This document shows positions 1 to 14,045 of a stretch of 64,000 nt of DNA, one piece after another. Source of the DNA: Fulvia fulva (lineage: Eukaryota > Ascomycota > Dothideomycetes > Mycosphaerellales > Mycosphaerellaceae); contig NC_063012.1 in NCBI RefSeq assembly GCF_020509005.1, forward strand, positions 9,796,001 through 9,860,000. The letters are read 5' to 3'. How positions within the stretch are numbered: position 1 is the stretch's first letter; every line of letters starts with the position of its first letter. The notes below the pieces were generated by a model that was given only the letters and a program-made list of their open reading frames with translations, searched no databases and was not told the origin of the DNA. Made by a program: the position numbers and the translations under genes.

Positions 1-300
1 TACGTACCTATTAAGTAGACTCGCTAGATAGCAAAGAATCTAAAGAGGAAATGTCCTCCTAGTAATAATTCTATAGGATGTCGTCGTATTAAGATACCGT
101 CGTAATTAAAGTAGAAGTAGTATAGTTCTTAGTAAAAGTAGCCCGCTCGGTAGTATAGCCCGCTCGGTAGTAAAGCACGTTATAAGAATATCCGGTCGAT
201 AATAGTAGTAGTAAGGTATAAGGTAAGATAAGAGTAATAATAATAGTAAGGTAAATATAGTAGTAGATAGTAGTAGTAGTATTGATAGTAATAGTAGTAG
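1..300. other. RIP-degraded low-complexity DNA, no gene
   Basis: The stretch is rich in TAG/TAA trinucleotides with almost no CpA or TpG. It holds a short direct repeat of an 'agcccgctcggtagta' unit near 138-172 and a run of TAG/TAA-like triplets from about 200 to 300. No protein-family signal could be read in any frame; the reading frame that is open here encodes only simple-sequence residues (I, Y, T). Confidence 0.6.
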
Positions 301-324
301 ATATATATATATATATATATATAT
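301..324. repeat. (AT)n microsatellite
   Basis: Twelve uninterrupted AT units. It abuts the 3' end of the minus-strand LINE that starts at 325, in the place where related LINEs in this window carry a tetranucleotide (GATA)n tail. It may be that tail decayed and re-expanded; that is inference. Confidence 0.85.
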
Positions 325-2271
325 TGTTCATTAAGCTGTTATAGTACCTCCTAGCCTATAAAGCTATTCTAAGTACTTCTGTCTTACGAACGGGAAACCG
401 CTCGTAGTAAAAACCCCTCTCCTCTTCTATACTACTATTGTCCGTTATTTACCTTCTCGCTTTCCTTATAGAGGGTACACTAGTATTATAGTCCTACCCT
501 AATGACTACCTTATCTACATCCCCTTGGTCTCCCTCCTCTTCTCTATCTACTCCTCCGTCTCGTTAGCTAGTTTAAACTAGGTAAGGTATCCTTATCTTA
601 GGACCTAACGTACTATCCTCTATACGTCGCTCTTGTTTGTAACGATCGACTAGTAGTCGCGTCTAGCTGCTCTCGCTCTCTATATACTCCGCCCTTCTAC
701 CTACTATAGGCACCGTACGACTATATATTCCGGGTTCTACGACGGGTAGCTATACTCGTACGCTAGGTTATCTATATCTAGGACGTTCCTCCTATATAAG
801 TAAGCCCTAAGCCCGATATATTCGGACCGGATTTAGATTGTTACGCTTACTTCTGCCCTTATAAGGTCGCGGTATAGGAGGTAGTTATGTCTCTAGAAGG
901 TTCGAAGGGCTAGGGAGCCTATTCGCGCTAGCGGGTTACTATTCTATTCCTATTTCTATAGGTAGCCGGCTACCTACTCTACGAGGCTCTAGGACTTTCC
1001 CTTACTCCCCTTCTTTTCCCGGGTTCTTCGTTCCTCCACCTCCCTCGCTAGCTACTCCGGCGTTCCTTATACTTTCCTAAAAACCCGTAAGTCGTCCCGC
1101 TTCTAACTCCCCCTTACGTACGGTCCTATATATAGCCGGCTATATCTCTATACAATTCGTGCTATCTTATCGTAGATAGTTTACTATACTAGGTACTCTA
1201 TCGTCTTCGCCGTATATTAGATCCTTATCCCTTAGATATAGTAACGGATAGGTAGTATCCCGGTCTCTATCTCGGCTACTCTCGTCGGTATAGTCTTATA
1301 CGCTCCGAGAATTCTCCTTAAGTTGCCTACTTAGGTTCGATTAAGAGGCTATTCGATCCGTCGCGGTACTAGCTTATCGACTCCCCCGTACCCTAGATTT
1401 ATACCCCGTAAAGTATCGCTAGTCGAACGATTACTTTATATATTATTCTTACTTTATCGAAGGTCGCCCCCTACGTTAACTTAGTAAGACGTGTTATTAA
1501 TGCCTCGTTTACTTATACCCTGTTCTAGGCCTTCTTAATCTATAGGTTCTAGCTTAGCTTCGGGTGTAGCTAGATTCCTAGTACTCGGAGTTCGGGGGAG
1601 GGCTTCGTCTCGTATCCCTAGATTATTATAGTTGCCTATATATTGTAGTAGGTCCTCGCTTTACTAAAGTAGATCAGCTAGTATTTCTCTAGGGCAAAAC
1701 GGACGCCGTAGCGTCTAGCCTAGTCTTCGTATACTCTATATCTCTCCGTAAGTAGTCTATAGTTTTCCTCCGTTATCGTAGACTAGGCTAGGATGTTTAT
1801 ATCGTCTACGAAGCCTAACGCCGAAGTCTAAGAGGACGTAAGTAAGGGGATGAGGTCGGCTATAAAGATTAGGAATAGGATCGGGGATAGCGTAGATCCT
1901 TAGGGGATTCCGGTCTCTACGTATACCCTATCGTATTTATACCTCCCGAGGACTATTCTTAGAGTCCTCTCTTTAAGGAAGGAGTATATAAATTTCGTAG
2001 CCTATACGGGGACTCCCTTCTATCGGAGTATATAGAGTAGTCTTTCGTAGGAGACGTTATCGAATACTCTAGAGATATCTAGGAAGAGTAGCGATACTAT
2101 TCTATTCCGTCTATAGTACTAGAGAGTTTAGATCTATTTAGTTATTAGTTCTATTACCGTAAGGGTTAAGCGGTTGCTTTTCCCTCCTATCTATGTCTCC
2201 GAAAGGATATTGTTCTCCTCGACTAGTTTTATAAGTCTCTAGGCTACTACCTTCTCTAGGATCTTCCCTAC
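325..2271 (-). mobile_element. LINE (Tad1-like) fragment, RIP-mutated, 3' end plus part of RT
   Basis: On the minus strand the RT box FVDD-x-NIL can be read near 1790-1815, and the surrounding sequence aligns by eye with the RT of the better-preserved LINE at 35265-37988. The 3' end matches the 3' ends of the other LINEs, including the GGAAACC...AAAACCCCTC motif at 393-420. The fragment stops at 2271, inside the RT, exactly where a Copia LTR begins, so endonuclease and ORF1 are missing. Stops (TAG, TAA) occur throughout. The RT Asp pair is intact here although the element is dead. Confidence 0.8.
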
Positions 2272-2505
2272 TATTAAATAGGTACGGGTTACGTAGTAGT
2301 AGAAGACGGCGGATTATATAAAAGACGAAAAAGGACCTGATAGGATAGCGTGTATCTATATACAGTATCGCTAGTATTAGTATAGGTAGATACTAGGTGT
2401 CCGGATGTTTACTAGCCTATAGGCTAGTAAACCCTAGTTACGTGATCTAGTTATATAACACACCTACACCTACATGCTTGTCCTACGGCCTATATGTTCT
2501 TAACA
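2272..2505 (-). repeat. Copia 234-bp LTR, 3' LTR of the first copy
   Basis: It is nearly identical to the segments at 7579-7812, 15729-15962 and (inverted) 23764-23997. On the minus strand it starts TGTTAAGAAC and ends in TA where CA is expected, the change RIP would make. A purine-rich stretch (AAGTAGGAG on the minus strand) directly precedes it, as expected for a polypurine tract. Confidence 0.88.
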
Positions 2506-5500
2506 CTCCTACTTAGGCTATATAGTCCCCTATAATCCCTTTACGTAAGCTAGAGCTACCTTATAAAGTTTTGGAACTACTAGCTATTAAGGGGCTTTAT
2601 TAACCTATTAGTAGCTATGTCCTTTATATAGTAGTAGTCTACTACAATCTTCTTCTACTACTAGAGATGTCTAGAATAGTTATATATAACATCAATATGC
2701 TTTGACCTTTTATATATATAGGTATCTTTAACAAGTGTTAAAGCGGCTTAGTTATTACCTATAAGCTTAACTAGCCTTAGCTCGTTAATAGTACCCTTGC
2801 TTGCCCTTATACTCGGCTAGAAAGAGCTCTTTCCTACTAGTTCTAGGCACCCCATTTCCCTAAGGACAGTAGCAAGAAATTGTAACTACTTTGCGGCTAC
2901 GTTTATAGCTATAAACTTAGCTTCTATTGTTAATGTTGTAATAGACTTCTACTTCCTACTTATCTAGGACATAGGTGATCTTTAAAGGAACTATACGTAT
3001 CCTAGAATTGAGACTCTATCCACTTTGTCTATAGCGTAGTCAGAGTCCGAGTATCCCTAGAGATTGCCCCCTCCCTTTCTATATATAAGACCTAGGTCTA
3101 GGTACGACCGTAGGTATCGGGAGAGCTTCTTTAAAGCCTTTATATACTACTACGAGAGATCAGTAATATATAAGCTAATTCTTCTAAGAGGGAATGCTAA
3201 GTCTAGCCTTATCATTATCATTACCTACATCTAGGTACTATTATAGCTCTAGTAATCCTGTTTGTTACACCTCTTATCTATAGGAGCCGTAGGCACTAAA
3301 TGCTCGTAGCTCTCTATAGGTAAGTAGGTTGGCGTAGCCTTCTCTCTAGCTATATTTATCTTAGCTAAGTTGGCGTAGACAAAGTGTCCTTAATTAAGCT
3401 TTAAAGTGCCTTAGGACCTGTCTCTTATAATCCTTATTCTAAGGATCTTCGTAGGTTTACTAAGATTTTGAATCTTAAACACTTTTCTAAGCTTAGCCTT
3501 AAACTACTAAACATCTAATAGCTTCGGAGCTACAATAGGTATGTTATCTATATAGGTAAGGACTATAAGGTCTCTATCCGTATAGATAAGTAGGTATAGA
3601 TCTATCTAGGACTAGGTAAATCTAATCTTCTCTAGCTTCGTAACACAGAGCTTGTTCTAGTCTCTAGCTGCTTGCTTAAGCCTATAAAGGCTTCGTAGGA
3701 CCTTAAATACTATGTTTAGAGGTGCTTTAACTCCTAGGGGTAGCATTATATAGATGTTTTTAAGAAGGCTACTTTAGGTAAAAGCATTATTTATATCTAC
3801 TAGGTACATCTCGAGATCTCTCTTACACACTACTACTATAAATACTCGGAGAGTATTATGTCTAATAGTAGGTATAAAGGTCTCTTCGAAGTCAACCCTA
3901 TATTTCTATAAAAACCCTCTTCTAACTAGTCTTGCCTTAAACTTCTTAATAGCTCCACTAATCATTCTTTTCACATTAAAGACCTACCTAGAAGTAATTA
4001 GATTCGTACCCTTTAGCGGTATAACTGCTTCCTAGGTGTTGTTACTTACTAAGGCAATAAGTTCGTTCTCGATTACCTCTCTCTATATATGTCCCTATTC
4101 GGGGTCTCCTACGGCTACCTTATAGGACTTTAGGATTAGTACTTCCTACTAATAGGCTATGGCCTGCCTAATAGTAGCAAATGTATATTCTTCTACGTCG
4201 TTTAGAATCTCCTCTACCTAGCTCATTATAGGGTCTAGATAGAACATCTAGGCGATAAGAGCCTTATAGTATTTAGCCTTATACTCTTTAGAGTCATTAT
4301 CTCCGTCCCCCCTTGACCTCTTGTTACCTATAACCTAAGGTGGCGCTAGGTATTCGGATGGGTCGAACTGAACGACATCTTCTTTTTCTTTTATTAGAGT
4401 ATCCTAATCTCTAAACTTCTAGTATTCCCTAATGTCCTTTAGGGGAGGGGGAAGTTATACAAATAGCGGTTGCTATAGTATTAATGACTTAGGTAGATTC
4501 TGTATAGATCCACCGTTATCGGCCTTCGATAGTGTTAAAACCGCCTTAATATTATCTCCTAGCCTTCGTAACGGTATCTCTAATAATCCCCTATCGGAAA
4601 ATTTCGCCCTAAAGGGCTTCCTCCTAATAGGATTGCGCTATAGCGCTCGACTCGGCTAGTTAGTAAAGGTGATACCAAGATCTATATCTCCCCCCTTCTT
4701 ATTCTTAAACTAGTCGACGTGACTATACGCTTTTATAGCTTTTATATCGGGATCCTAGAACAGCTATTGTTTTGTGGTGTTTTCTAAGTAGCCTATAAAT
4801 ACGGCTTCTTTTCCTCGGTTTATCAATTTGTCTTTCCTCAAGTCTTAAGGTTAGGCTCTTAGGTCTATATAGACTATAGCTTTATGTCCCTAGACGCGGA
4901 AATAGTCGACTAACGGTACTTAGCTAGTAAAGGCTTCTTCTAGTAAAAGAGCAATACTATTAATGATCGGACTATTAGGTAGTCTGTTTCTGATTATAGT
5001 CTATACTTATAAAGCTTCTAGCTAGAACTTAACTAGTATACTAGAGTCATTAAGTATAGCCCGGACTATGTTCTTAGAGGCTTGAATTGACCTTTCTATA
5101 GGTCTATTTTGAAGAGAGTTATAGGTATTAGTTGTGTCTATCTAAGTACTAAACTCCTTCTCCTACTCTTTTAGTAAGGCGAGAATTTCCTTTATACTAT
5201 CACTACGGATCGTAGACAGAAAGTACCTTGACTACCGTTCTGCCTAGACCTTCTAATCCCGTAGGGCTATAGGAGCGTCGCTCCTAGCCTTTAAAGGGAT
5301 TACCTACTTCTTCCTAGAGAAGTTGTCTATAATCTTAAGCTAATATTTATATCCTAGCCTAGAGACTACGCCCTAAAAAGGCCTATAGATGTTAAAAGAG
5401 ATAAGGGCCAGCCTCTCCCCTTTCCCCTCTATAGTAGGTCCTTTGAACTTCCTTATATTAGTAAGGGAGCAGACCTTATAACTTAGGTGTTTAGAAGGAA

Positions 5501-7578
5501 TAGGGATAGGATCTTTCTTATTAGTAACTCTATAAAGGTTTCTTAGTAGTCCCTTACTAAGGTGTATATATCTTCTATACTATAGCTCCTACTGATCTTC
5601 GGACTTAGTATTAGCTATAGCGGTACCGTTACGTTCTTAAGAGAGTATACTAGTATACTATAGCTCAAGAATTTCCGAGATCGAGTAGATAAACGGTACT
5701 CCTCCTCGAAGTTTAGTCTAGACAACGGGTTTACTAGACAAGGATTTTAGGGTAAAACTAGGTAGTTAGATAGCAAACTATTAGCTAAACTAATTCTACG
5801 AAACAAGACTAACTCTAAGGCTAGGAACAAACAGGACATTTTCTAAGACAATTTGCTTTCTAGAAGGACTACCTATTACTACACTTCCTATATATATAGC
5901 TTATAGATAGCTACCCCTAACCTTGATCTACTTCCTCTTTTAAAGAGGCTTTAGTGTCCTAAATAGTGAATCTTAGTCAGTTATATATAATGAAGCATAA
6001 GAGTTAAGTAACTACTCGGACGAGGGGTACTTACCTTTAGCTTCTATAGTAGAATAGGCAACCTCATTAACATCATTATCTTCTAATAGTATCTCAGGGT
6101 CTAATACGTCTTCCTAGGTCGTATAGGCCCTTATAGGCTTACTAGAGGAGGCCTTTAGCTTACGGCTCTCCTTCATCTGCTTTGTAAGGTCCGTTATTAC
6201 CTTAAGGACATCACGAAGGTTTAGTAATAATAACCTCCTACGAGGTAGTAACGGTTATCTCTTAGTAGGGTAGGTAACCCTAGCTAGTTTATCCTTGTTC
6301 CTAATAGCCTACTAAGCTATAGAAAGGTATAGGCACTTACTTATAAAATGGTCACTATTATAGAGATAGTACGTAAGCTTGCCCTAGAAACCCTTCTTAG
6401 CGAATATAGCTGTCCCTTAATAAATCTATAATTCTTACTTCTCCCTAAGAATTATAAGAATGTCTTATAGTAAGAGATTTACCTAGGCATCAATTACATC
6501 GCGAATTGAGCTAAATGAGTCTAGTAGAGCTACTAAGAGTTGCTAGATCTTTCTGTCCTTAGTCTTAATGTCTTAGAACTAAGGCGAGATCAAAACAGCC
6601 CTCCTTATAATTAAGCTAAGCTCCTACTAGGCGTTATATATTGACTAGTCCTCTATTATTACGAAATTAGTGTATTACTAAAGCAAACTTCTTCTAGTAG
6701 CGAGAAGTCTTCTCTTATATTTGGCTTTAGCCTATTCTTATAACTCCTTCGTATACCGGATCTCGTATATTATCTCTTAGTCATCTATCTATAGACAGAT
6801 ATACATCTTATATAGGGCCGTTACATTATGCCGTCTATACGATGCCCTCCTTATTGCTTGTCCTAAAGGAAGGGATGACTCCGATAATAGAGAGGGTGTT
6901 GCTATAGATAGGGTTGTAGCGGGAATGTCCTTAATAAAGTCTTCGAGGACCTAGCTAACCTACTTTAATACTAGGTGTATTCTTATTAGCTTGAACTATG
7001 TTTCGTGGTTCTCTCTTAATAGAACAGGTGCTACTCTCTTTCTTATAAACCTAGTCTCGTTCTCTATTTTCTATAAGTTAAGGGATAGGTTAGCTACCCT
7101 TAGGTAAAAGGATATATTCGGTCGTACGCGATCGGATCGGATCGAAATGAGATAAACCGAACGCGAGGTTAATAGCGGAGAGGATGGCTATCCGCCGGGA
7201 AGAGGAGGAAAGTCGGTCGGTAAGGATCATATTAGTACTAAGACACTATAGCGTAACTCTCTTAGTAGAGGGGGTTTCTAAGACACTACGGCTCTCTTAG
7301 AATAAATAGTTAGTCGATACGAACGCGATGTCCGGAGAGCGACTCTTCTTAATAAGCTCGCCTACTTGTCTAAGGTATTAGTATAGGCTCCCTAACTCGG
7401 AGTCTAACAGTGCCTTACTAGGCTCTTTTACGTCTTATATATACCTATAGCACGGCTATAGCTTCCTATACAAGCGGGTGCGGCCTCTAGTCTACCTTCC
7501 TTTTGTTCTAAAGAGGAATAACTCTAATACGACTTTGTCGAGGGTAAAATACCGAGTTACTAACCCGGGCTTATAACC

Positions 7579-7812
7579 TATTAAATAGGTATAAGTTACG
7601 TAGTAGTAGAAGACGGCGGATCATACGAAAGACGAAGAAGGACCTAATAGGATAGCGTGTATCTATATATAGTATTGCCGGTGTTAGTATAGGTAGATAC
7701 TAGGTGTCCGGATGTTTACTAGCCTATAGGCTAGTAAACCCTAGTCACGTGATCTAGTTATATAACACACCTACACCTATATACTTGTCCTACGGTCTAT
7801 ATGTTCTTAATA
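7579..7812 (-). repeat. Copia 234-bp LTR, 5' LTR of the first copy
   Basis: It is the same length and sequence family as 2272-2505. Its inner edge is followed on the minus strand by a GGTTATAAGCCCGGG-like stretch, the place of a primer-binding site, which is repeated next to the inverted LTR at 23764-23997. Confidence 0.88.
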
Positions 7813-10800
7813 GATGTTAGTGTTCTTGTTCGTACGGTAAGCGCGGTAGGCACGTATATAGCTCTTAATAAATCGTACGATACCTAGCTAGGTATAGTTA
7901 CGAGCTACTAATTTATACGTCTTCTCGTCCCCTAAGTAACTAGCTACTATATAGTCGTAGAAAGCCTATACGATACGAGTACGTACCGGGATTTCACCTT
8001 TATCTAGATTGTCTTCTAACTCTAGAGGAACGAATAGGCTATAACTACTATATATATTCTTAATATATATTATACCTCCGACTAGGACTATATAACGGTT
8101 ATCGATACGGTACTTCCTTAGTAAGGTACGTAGATCATCTCGTTCTAGCTATTAAACGGCTTCCTTAGCCTCTAGTTACGTATAGAGTCCTCGAATAGCG
8201 GTCGTAAGCGGGGTTATAACGTTATTATTACATACCGATAATACTCTAGTAGATAATAGATTTAGGATACGATCTAGGCCTAGTAATACCTAATACTACT
8301 ATTAGTTTCGTAGGATATCTAGGTCTCTAGGCTTCGGCAAGTCTAATAAACGTCGGGTTAAGCTATCTAGCTTAGTACCTTAAACTCCTAGCCTATAGAC
8401 AATCTTAAAGAAGAACTACGAGAGAAACTCGGCCTAGCGAGCTTGTCTACGGTTCAATTGCTTCGTACTTATAAACTATTCGAGGTTCTTATAATCGGAG
8501 TATATAAGCGTCGGCTTGTCCTTAGATTCCGGGTCTAGTAGATTCTTATAATCGTCGGTACCGTATTTGTTAATAGTTAACTCCGGTCGCTATTCCTCGA
8601 AAGCTTATATAATAGCTAGGAGCTCCTTATCGTAGATATCGTAGTTATATTACTAGGGATCTATCTTCTTAGATATATAAGCGATAGGATATAACGCTTC
8701 TCGCTAGTTACGTTATAAGAGTTTTACTACTATTACGTAATCTAAGGCATCTATTTCTAGAATAGTCTCTCGCCCTAGGTAGAAGTGTTTAAAGGTAGGC
8801 GTATCGATAAATACTTGCTTTAATGCCTCAAACGTCTATTAATATACTAGAGACTAGTCCTATAGGACATTCTTCCTCGTAAGCTTTGTTATTAGCAAGT
8901 AGATCTTACTAAAATCCTTAATAAACCTACGGTAGAAGTTAGTAAACCCTATAAACGACAAGATATCGGTGACATTTACGGGTATAGGCCAATTCTTAAC
9001 GTATTTAATCTTAGCTAGGTCTATCTTGTTACCCTTATTTTTAATAATAACACCTAGATAAGTAGTCTCGTGTCTAAAAAACTCGCATTTATTAATATCT
9101 TACTAGAGCCCGGCGGTATCTAGCTTTCGTAGGACCTTTAGGATATATTAGATATACTCTTCTCTTATCTTACTAAAGACAAGTACGTTATTAAGGTAAC
9201 ATAACACGAAGTCATCTAGAAACTCCCTTAGTATATCGTTTATAAATAACTAAAACGTTCCTAGTATATTATATAGTCTAAAAGGTATAACTACGTACTC
9301 AAACTGCCTATATCTAGTAGTAAAGGCCGTTTTCTACTCGTCTCCTACTACAATACGGATACGATTGAACGTAGCGATAACATCTAGTTTAGTAAACTAT
9401 TGCGCGCTAGCAATACGATCTAAGGTCTCTTGAAATAGTAGAATCGGGTAGCGACCCTTTGTCGTAAGCGCGTTTAGAGCTCTATAGTCTACGTATACTC
9501 GTAGCCCTCTACCTAGCTTTTTAACTATTAGAATAGGTACTACTACTAGTGATACGCTTCTCTAAATGAAACCTTTCTTAAGTTAGTCGTCGATCTACTT
9601 CTTAATCACCTCGTTCTCTCGTATAGAGAAGGAGTATAGTCTTCGAAATAGCGGTGTCTAACTATTCTTTAGTTTAATCTTATATTCTACGCTAGGCCGT
9701 TGCGGTAGGACCTTATCTACTTCCTTACGGCTAAATAGCCTAGCCATTTCCCTAAACTCTACTAGTAATAAAGGGATAGGATCCGTCTTTGTCCTTACCG
9801 TTTATAAAACGTTAATAGTCGTTAGCTAATATAGTAGAGGCGTTAAGTTACCGCTAGGTATAGTCACCCCGGGGCTCCTCCTGTCTATCTATGTTTTCTT
9901 AAGTGTTAGTATCTACTAATATCGCCGCGCTACCTCCTAGTACTAGCTTCGCTCTTATACCGAAAGCCTTTAGTATATACGCGGATAGCGGGTCTCGCGC
10001 GACTTATATATTAGGATTTTCTTTCGGGTTAAATATCTATATTATATATACTTTATAGCCCTTCCTCCGGCTTATACGCCGAAGTACTTCTATATTAATA
10101 GGCTTGATATCGATCTCCGGCTTAGTCTCGACCTTTAGTTCTTTCTTCGTTCGACGCGCTAGGCGCTTAAGTGTTTTAACCCTATCGGCGGGTAGTAACT
10201 AGCGGACGTAGTAAGACGGTTCCGGTTTATCGTAGGTGTCGACGGTATGTTATATTACTACCTTCGTCGTGTACGTCTCCTATACTACTATAGGTTCGTC
10301 TTTATCCTCTACGTAGGGTTTAGCGTAATTAGATAGAGCTTAAGGTCGCGAACTCTCTAGTACTAGTATCTCGGTCTAAAGATCGCCTCTTAGTATAATA
10401 CCCTTGTCGTTAATAGACTATATATTTACTAGTTCAGTTCCGAGTATATAGTTCTATCGACAATATAGTAAGAATAGGGTTATAGTTCCTAACGTATAGT
10501 AGAACGTAGGTTAATACTCGTCGTACTAGGGACGGCCGAGGACTATATTTTATTCTAGTAATACGTAGTAGCTAGACCTAGTCTCTACGTAGTTACCGAT
10601 CTGAATCTATACCGTTGTTCTATAAGTAATAAGGTTACTAGTAGGTCGGCCATCTACTAATATCAGCCCTAACGGATTGGGTAGCTATATTATATTAAGG
10701 TTGTTCTTATACGTAAGGTCGATATCAAAGTACGTAGAGTTAGTACTATTATTATAAAGGGTTTAAGTAGGGATCTTTCTATTCACTATATATAGTATAA

Positions 10801-13248
10801 CTAGATAAGAAGCTATTACCGGATTATATTTATCTATAGAGTAGTTTATAGCTAGTAGGGAGTATACCGGTATACTCAAAACCTTACCTCCCTTAGAAGG
10901 CCTATATTTATATTTATACTTTTTCTCGTTTTCTCGTAACTCTAACTCGTACGGTCTACTACGTATTACGCTTACGGAGTAGACTAGGCATTTCCCGCGC
11001 CGCCGGTATTATTAGCGTTACTACTATTACTACCGTTACGGCGGTTATTACTTAGGTTATAGCCTAGCGTAAATAGGCGGCGGGCAATATCTCGAAGGGG
11101 GTACTAATCGGTATCGATACGGCGGTAACCTTCTTGTTCGTATTTTAAGTACCGATTCTAATCGATATATTCCTAGGCGCGAGTAGTATCTAAAGGTTAG
11201 ATATACTAAAATGCCTAAGTTCGATTAGCCTACTTAGTCTTTACGTTCGGGTTAGTGTTGTTGCCGCTACTACTTAAAGCCGTATCCTTCTTATCGTCGT
11301 TACCCTTAGTAGTCTTCTTATTACCTTAGGTCTTATTACTATTACCGGTCTTACCGTACTTAAGGTCGAACGCCTTAAACTTGTCCTCGTAGTTATATAG
11401 CGTAGACACGACTTGCTTAAGGGTTATATTGACTATGTCCTCGTTTATAATACGGTTGTCGTAGCGCGAGTGCAACTTACGGAGTAGGAAGTCCTTCTCG
11501 AGTTTCTTTTCCTTCGCGCTATTATTAAGGTTAACGATGTCGGCGTTCTTATAGAAGGATAGGTAGAAGTTACTAAACTTCTCCTTATCACCCTACTATA
11601 GACTATTAAGCTTAGTCATAGTATTAGTATAGATATTACGGGTACCGTAGCGCCGGGCTAGATCTTCTATTATCTTATCTATAGAAGCGTACTAAGTAGT
11701 CGTACTTTCCGTAGACTTAGTAAGACTAGGGATCTTTAAGTCGATATAGGTCTATATACCGTTCTTTAACTAGCTCTAGACGTTCTAAAGGGAGTCCTTT
11801 ATAGTACGGTACTTCGAGGCTTAGAGCTTAGCTTCGGTAGTACGCTACTACTCTTAGAACTTAATATCGTCGCTCTTTAGGTCGAACTTAGTAGGGGCCT
11901 TTAGCTCGTTAGAGGACTTAATACTAGTAGTTATGTCGGCGTCGTAAGTCGTATATACGGAGATAGGGTTACTATCTAAGTTAGTACTCGGGCGATTCTT
12001 CCTACCCTTACGACTATTCTTACGGCCCTTATTACCGTCGTCCTCGTCGTTTAATAAGTCCGATAAATCCGGGTCTGACTTCTTCTTATTAGGTTTGCCT
12101 CTATTTTGCCGACGCTCTAGTGACTCTTTAGACTCGGTTCGCTAAGGTAGTAGGTCTTACTTTTCCTTAGACCGGCTACGGTCTATCTCTTACTTCTTAA
12201 GCTTAGTAATACGCTTCTCGGCTACTACGAGCTTAGTCTCGGTCTCTACTAGCTTGCTCTCCGCTACCTTATACTACGTACGATACACCTTCTTTATATC
12301 TTTAGCCCTCGTAAGCTCGTCTAGGTCGGTAACGATAGTATTATTACGCTTAGCGAGCTCCTCCTTTAGTCGCGTGACCTCCTCTTCTAGGGACTGTCTA
12401 GTCGCCTATTCCGTATCGATTATATCCTCGAGTCGGTCTATCTAGTCCTTAGTATCTTACGCCTTACGGAGGTTAATACGATTAGCTATATCGAGCGTAG
12501 TATTAAGTTTATACGTACGTTAGTAATCGGACTCGATATTATAGAGGATCTTATAGATCTACTAGGGATGATTATTAACCGTCTTCTTAAACTTGTCTAT
12601 ATTTAACCCGTTTAACGAGTCGAAGGCTTCCTAGAAGTTGTCGATAGTAACTCTCCTCTTCCTCGGTGCCTTAGTACTCTTATCTTCTGTCTTATCCTCG
12701 ATAAACTCCGCCCTATATAGGTTAGCTAAGTTTAGCTCTATCTCGACCTCCTCTTCCTTAATCGCCTTAAGTTCGTCGAATACCTTCTTATACTACTTAC
12801 GGTACTAATTATTCTCGTCGAAGAGCCTATTTACGATATCCTCTTTACGTTCTTAAGTCTATATCGCCGGGTTCGCGCTATTATTATCGGGTAGATCGGA
12901 TAGTAGGGTAAAGAAGGATAATCTATTAAGGGACGCGCGATGAACGCGTCTATTAGTATTCTCTATACTTACGCCTAGTACGCCGGTGCCGGTCTGTCTC
13001 GCTATTATTACTATATTAGCTATAATCTACTTTAAGGTACGACTTAGCGAGTACGATACCTAATCTTAGTACTTCCTCGTATACTATCGCGGTTTCTCTA
13101 CAATCTCCTAAATATAGCTTCTCGTGTCTCTCTATACGTTAGTAATGATCTATTCGAAGTGTTATAAGTAGGTATAAGTACGTAGTCCGGTAAGGTATAA
13201 GTCGAATAGATATTCTATCTAAGGGAGGCGCGGAGGGCGCGAGAGTTA
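7813..13248 (-). mobile_element. Gypsy-type gag-pol remnant without LTRs, RIP-mutated
   Basis: On the minus strand the RT core can be read at about 9240-9165: REFLDDF, then CYL-N-N-V-L-V-F-S. The second block is the YLDD box with both Asp codons changed to Asn (GAC/GAT to AAC/AAT), as RIP would do. An RNase H-like segment follows toward 8450, a protease/linker zone lies near 10000-10900, and a long Gag-like region runs from about 11000 to 12900. No integrase is visible before the element is cut at 7813 by the Copia LTR, and no terminal repeats are found, so this is a truncated, older layer of the cluster. Confidence 0.72.
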
Positions 13249-13950
13249 TATAGATAGATAGATAGATATTTTATTAAGCTATTATAGTGCCCTTCGGCCT
13301 ATATAGCTATACTATCTTATTTTCGTATATATAGAGGGGAAACCGTATTAGTAAAAACCCCTCCTCCTTCCTGCCTATCTTTTCCCCCTCGTTATTGTCT
13401 TAGATTTCCCTTATTAAGGGTACGCTAATATTATAGGCCTGCCCTAATAACTACCCTATCTATAAACCCCCTAGCTTCCGCCTCTTATCTATCTACTCCT
13501 CCGTCTTACTAGTAAGGCTAAACTACTAGAGGTATCCCTACTATAGTATCTACCGAGAGATTCGGCGAATATTGCCCTTGTCCCTAATAATTGACTTATA
13601 GTCTCTCCTTCCCGCTTAGTACCTCTAATTTCCCCTACCTCTCGCCTACTACGGGCATCGTAGTAGTATATATTCTAGGTTTTACGATAGGTAGCTACAC
13701 TAGTATACTAGGCTATAGATGTCTAGTACGTGTCTCCTAAATAGGTAGGCCCTTAATCTAATGTGTTCGGACCTGATTTGGATCGCTATACTTACTTCGG
13801 CCCTTACTAGGTCCCTATATAGCTAGTAATTATGTCTCTATAATGCTCGGAGTACTATCGGGCCTATTATCTTAGGGGGCTTCCTTTTCTAGTCCTACTC
13901 CTATAGGTAGCTCGCTATCTGTTCCGCTAGGCTTTAGGTCTTAGCCTTAA
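13249..13950 (-). mobile_element. LINE 3'-end fragment (copy B)
   Basis: It begins on the plus strand with (GATA)n at 13249-13263, the tetranucleotide tail of this LINE family read in reverse, and carries the shared GGAAACC...AAAACCCCTC motif at 13338-13366. The remainder aligns by eye with the C-terminal part of LINE ORF2 and the 3' UTR seen at 35265-36050. It is 5'-truncated at about 13950. Confidence 0.75.
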
Positions 13951-14045
13951 GAGTTATATACGGGCGCTAAGCCGCTAGTCGGATTAGTTAGCGGGCGCGA
14001 GGTCTAGGTACGTACCTACGGGTTTAAGTAAATATACGCCGGTAC
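13951..14045. other. Spacer between two head-to-head LINE 3' ends
   Basis: About 95 bp that match neither flanking LINE fragment by eye. No feature recognised. Confidence 0.4.

Larger units (their letters stand above)
2272..7812 (-). mobile_element. Copia LTR retrotransposon, full length, RIP-inactivated
   Basis: Two 234-bp LTRs (2272-2505 and 7579-7812) enclose about 5.1 kb. Transcription would run on the minus strand, with the 5' LTR on the right. In that orientation I read a Gag region (about 7000-6000), a GAG-pre-integrase segment with W-H-R-R...H-L-S and C-x2-C remnants (about 5590-5440), integrase with NGPIERS (about 5400-4950), then RT with Y-I-D-N near 3541-3565, where YxDD is expected. 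Order Gag-INT-RT-RNase H is the Copia order. The Asp-to-Asn change and the many TAG codons fit RIP. I found no matching target duplication (left flank cctac, right flank gatgt), so one or both edges may be recombined. Confidence 0.88.

Noticed and set aside
301..324. Telomere or centromere repeat
   Set aside because: It is a plain (AT)n microsatellite at a LINE tail; no TTAGGG-type array or satellite is present.
4432..4659. Plus-strand frame starting MSFRGG, repeated at 23404-23631
   Set aside because: It is antisense to the Copia RT region in both copies. It repeats only because the Copia repeats, and has no family signal.
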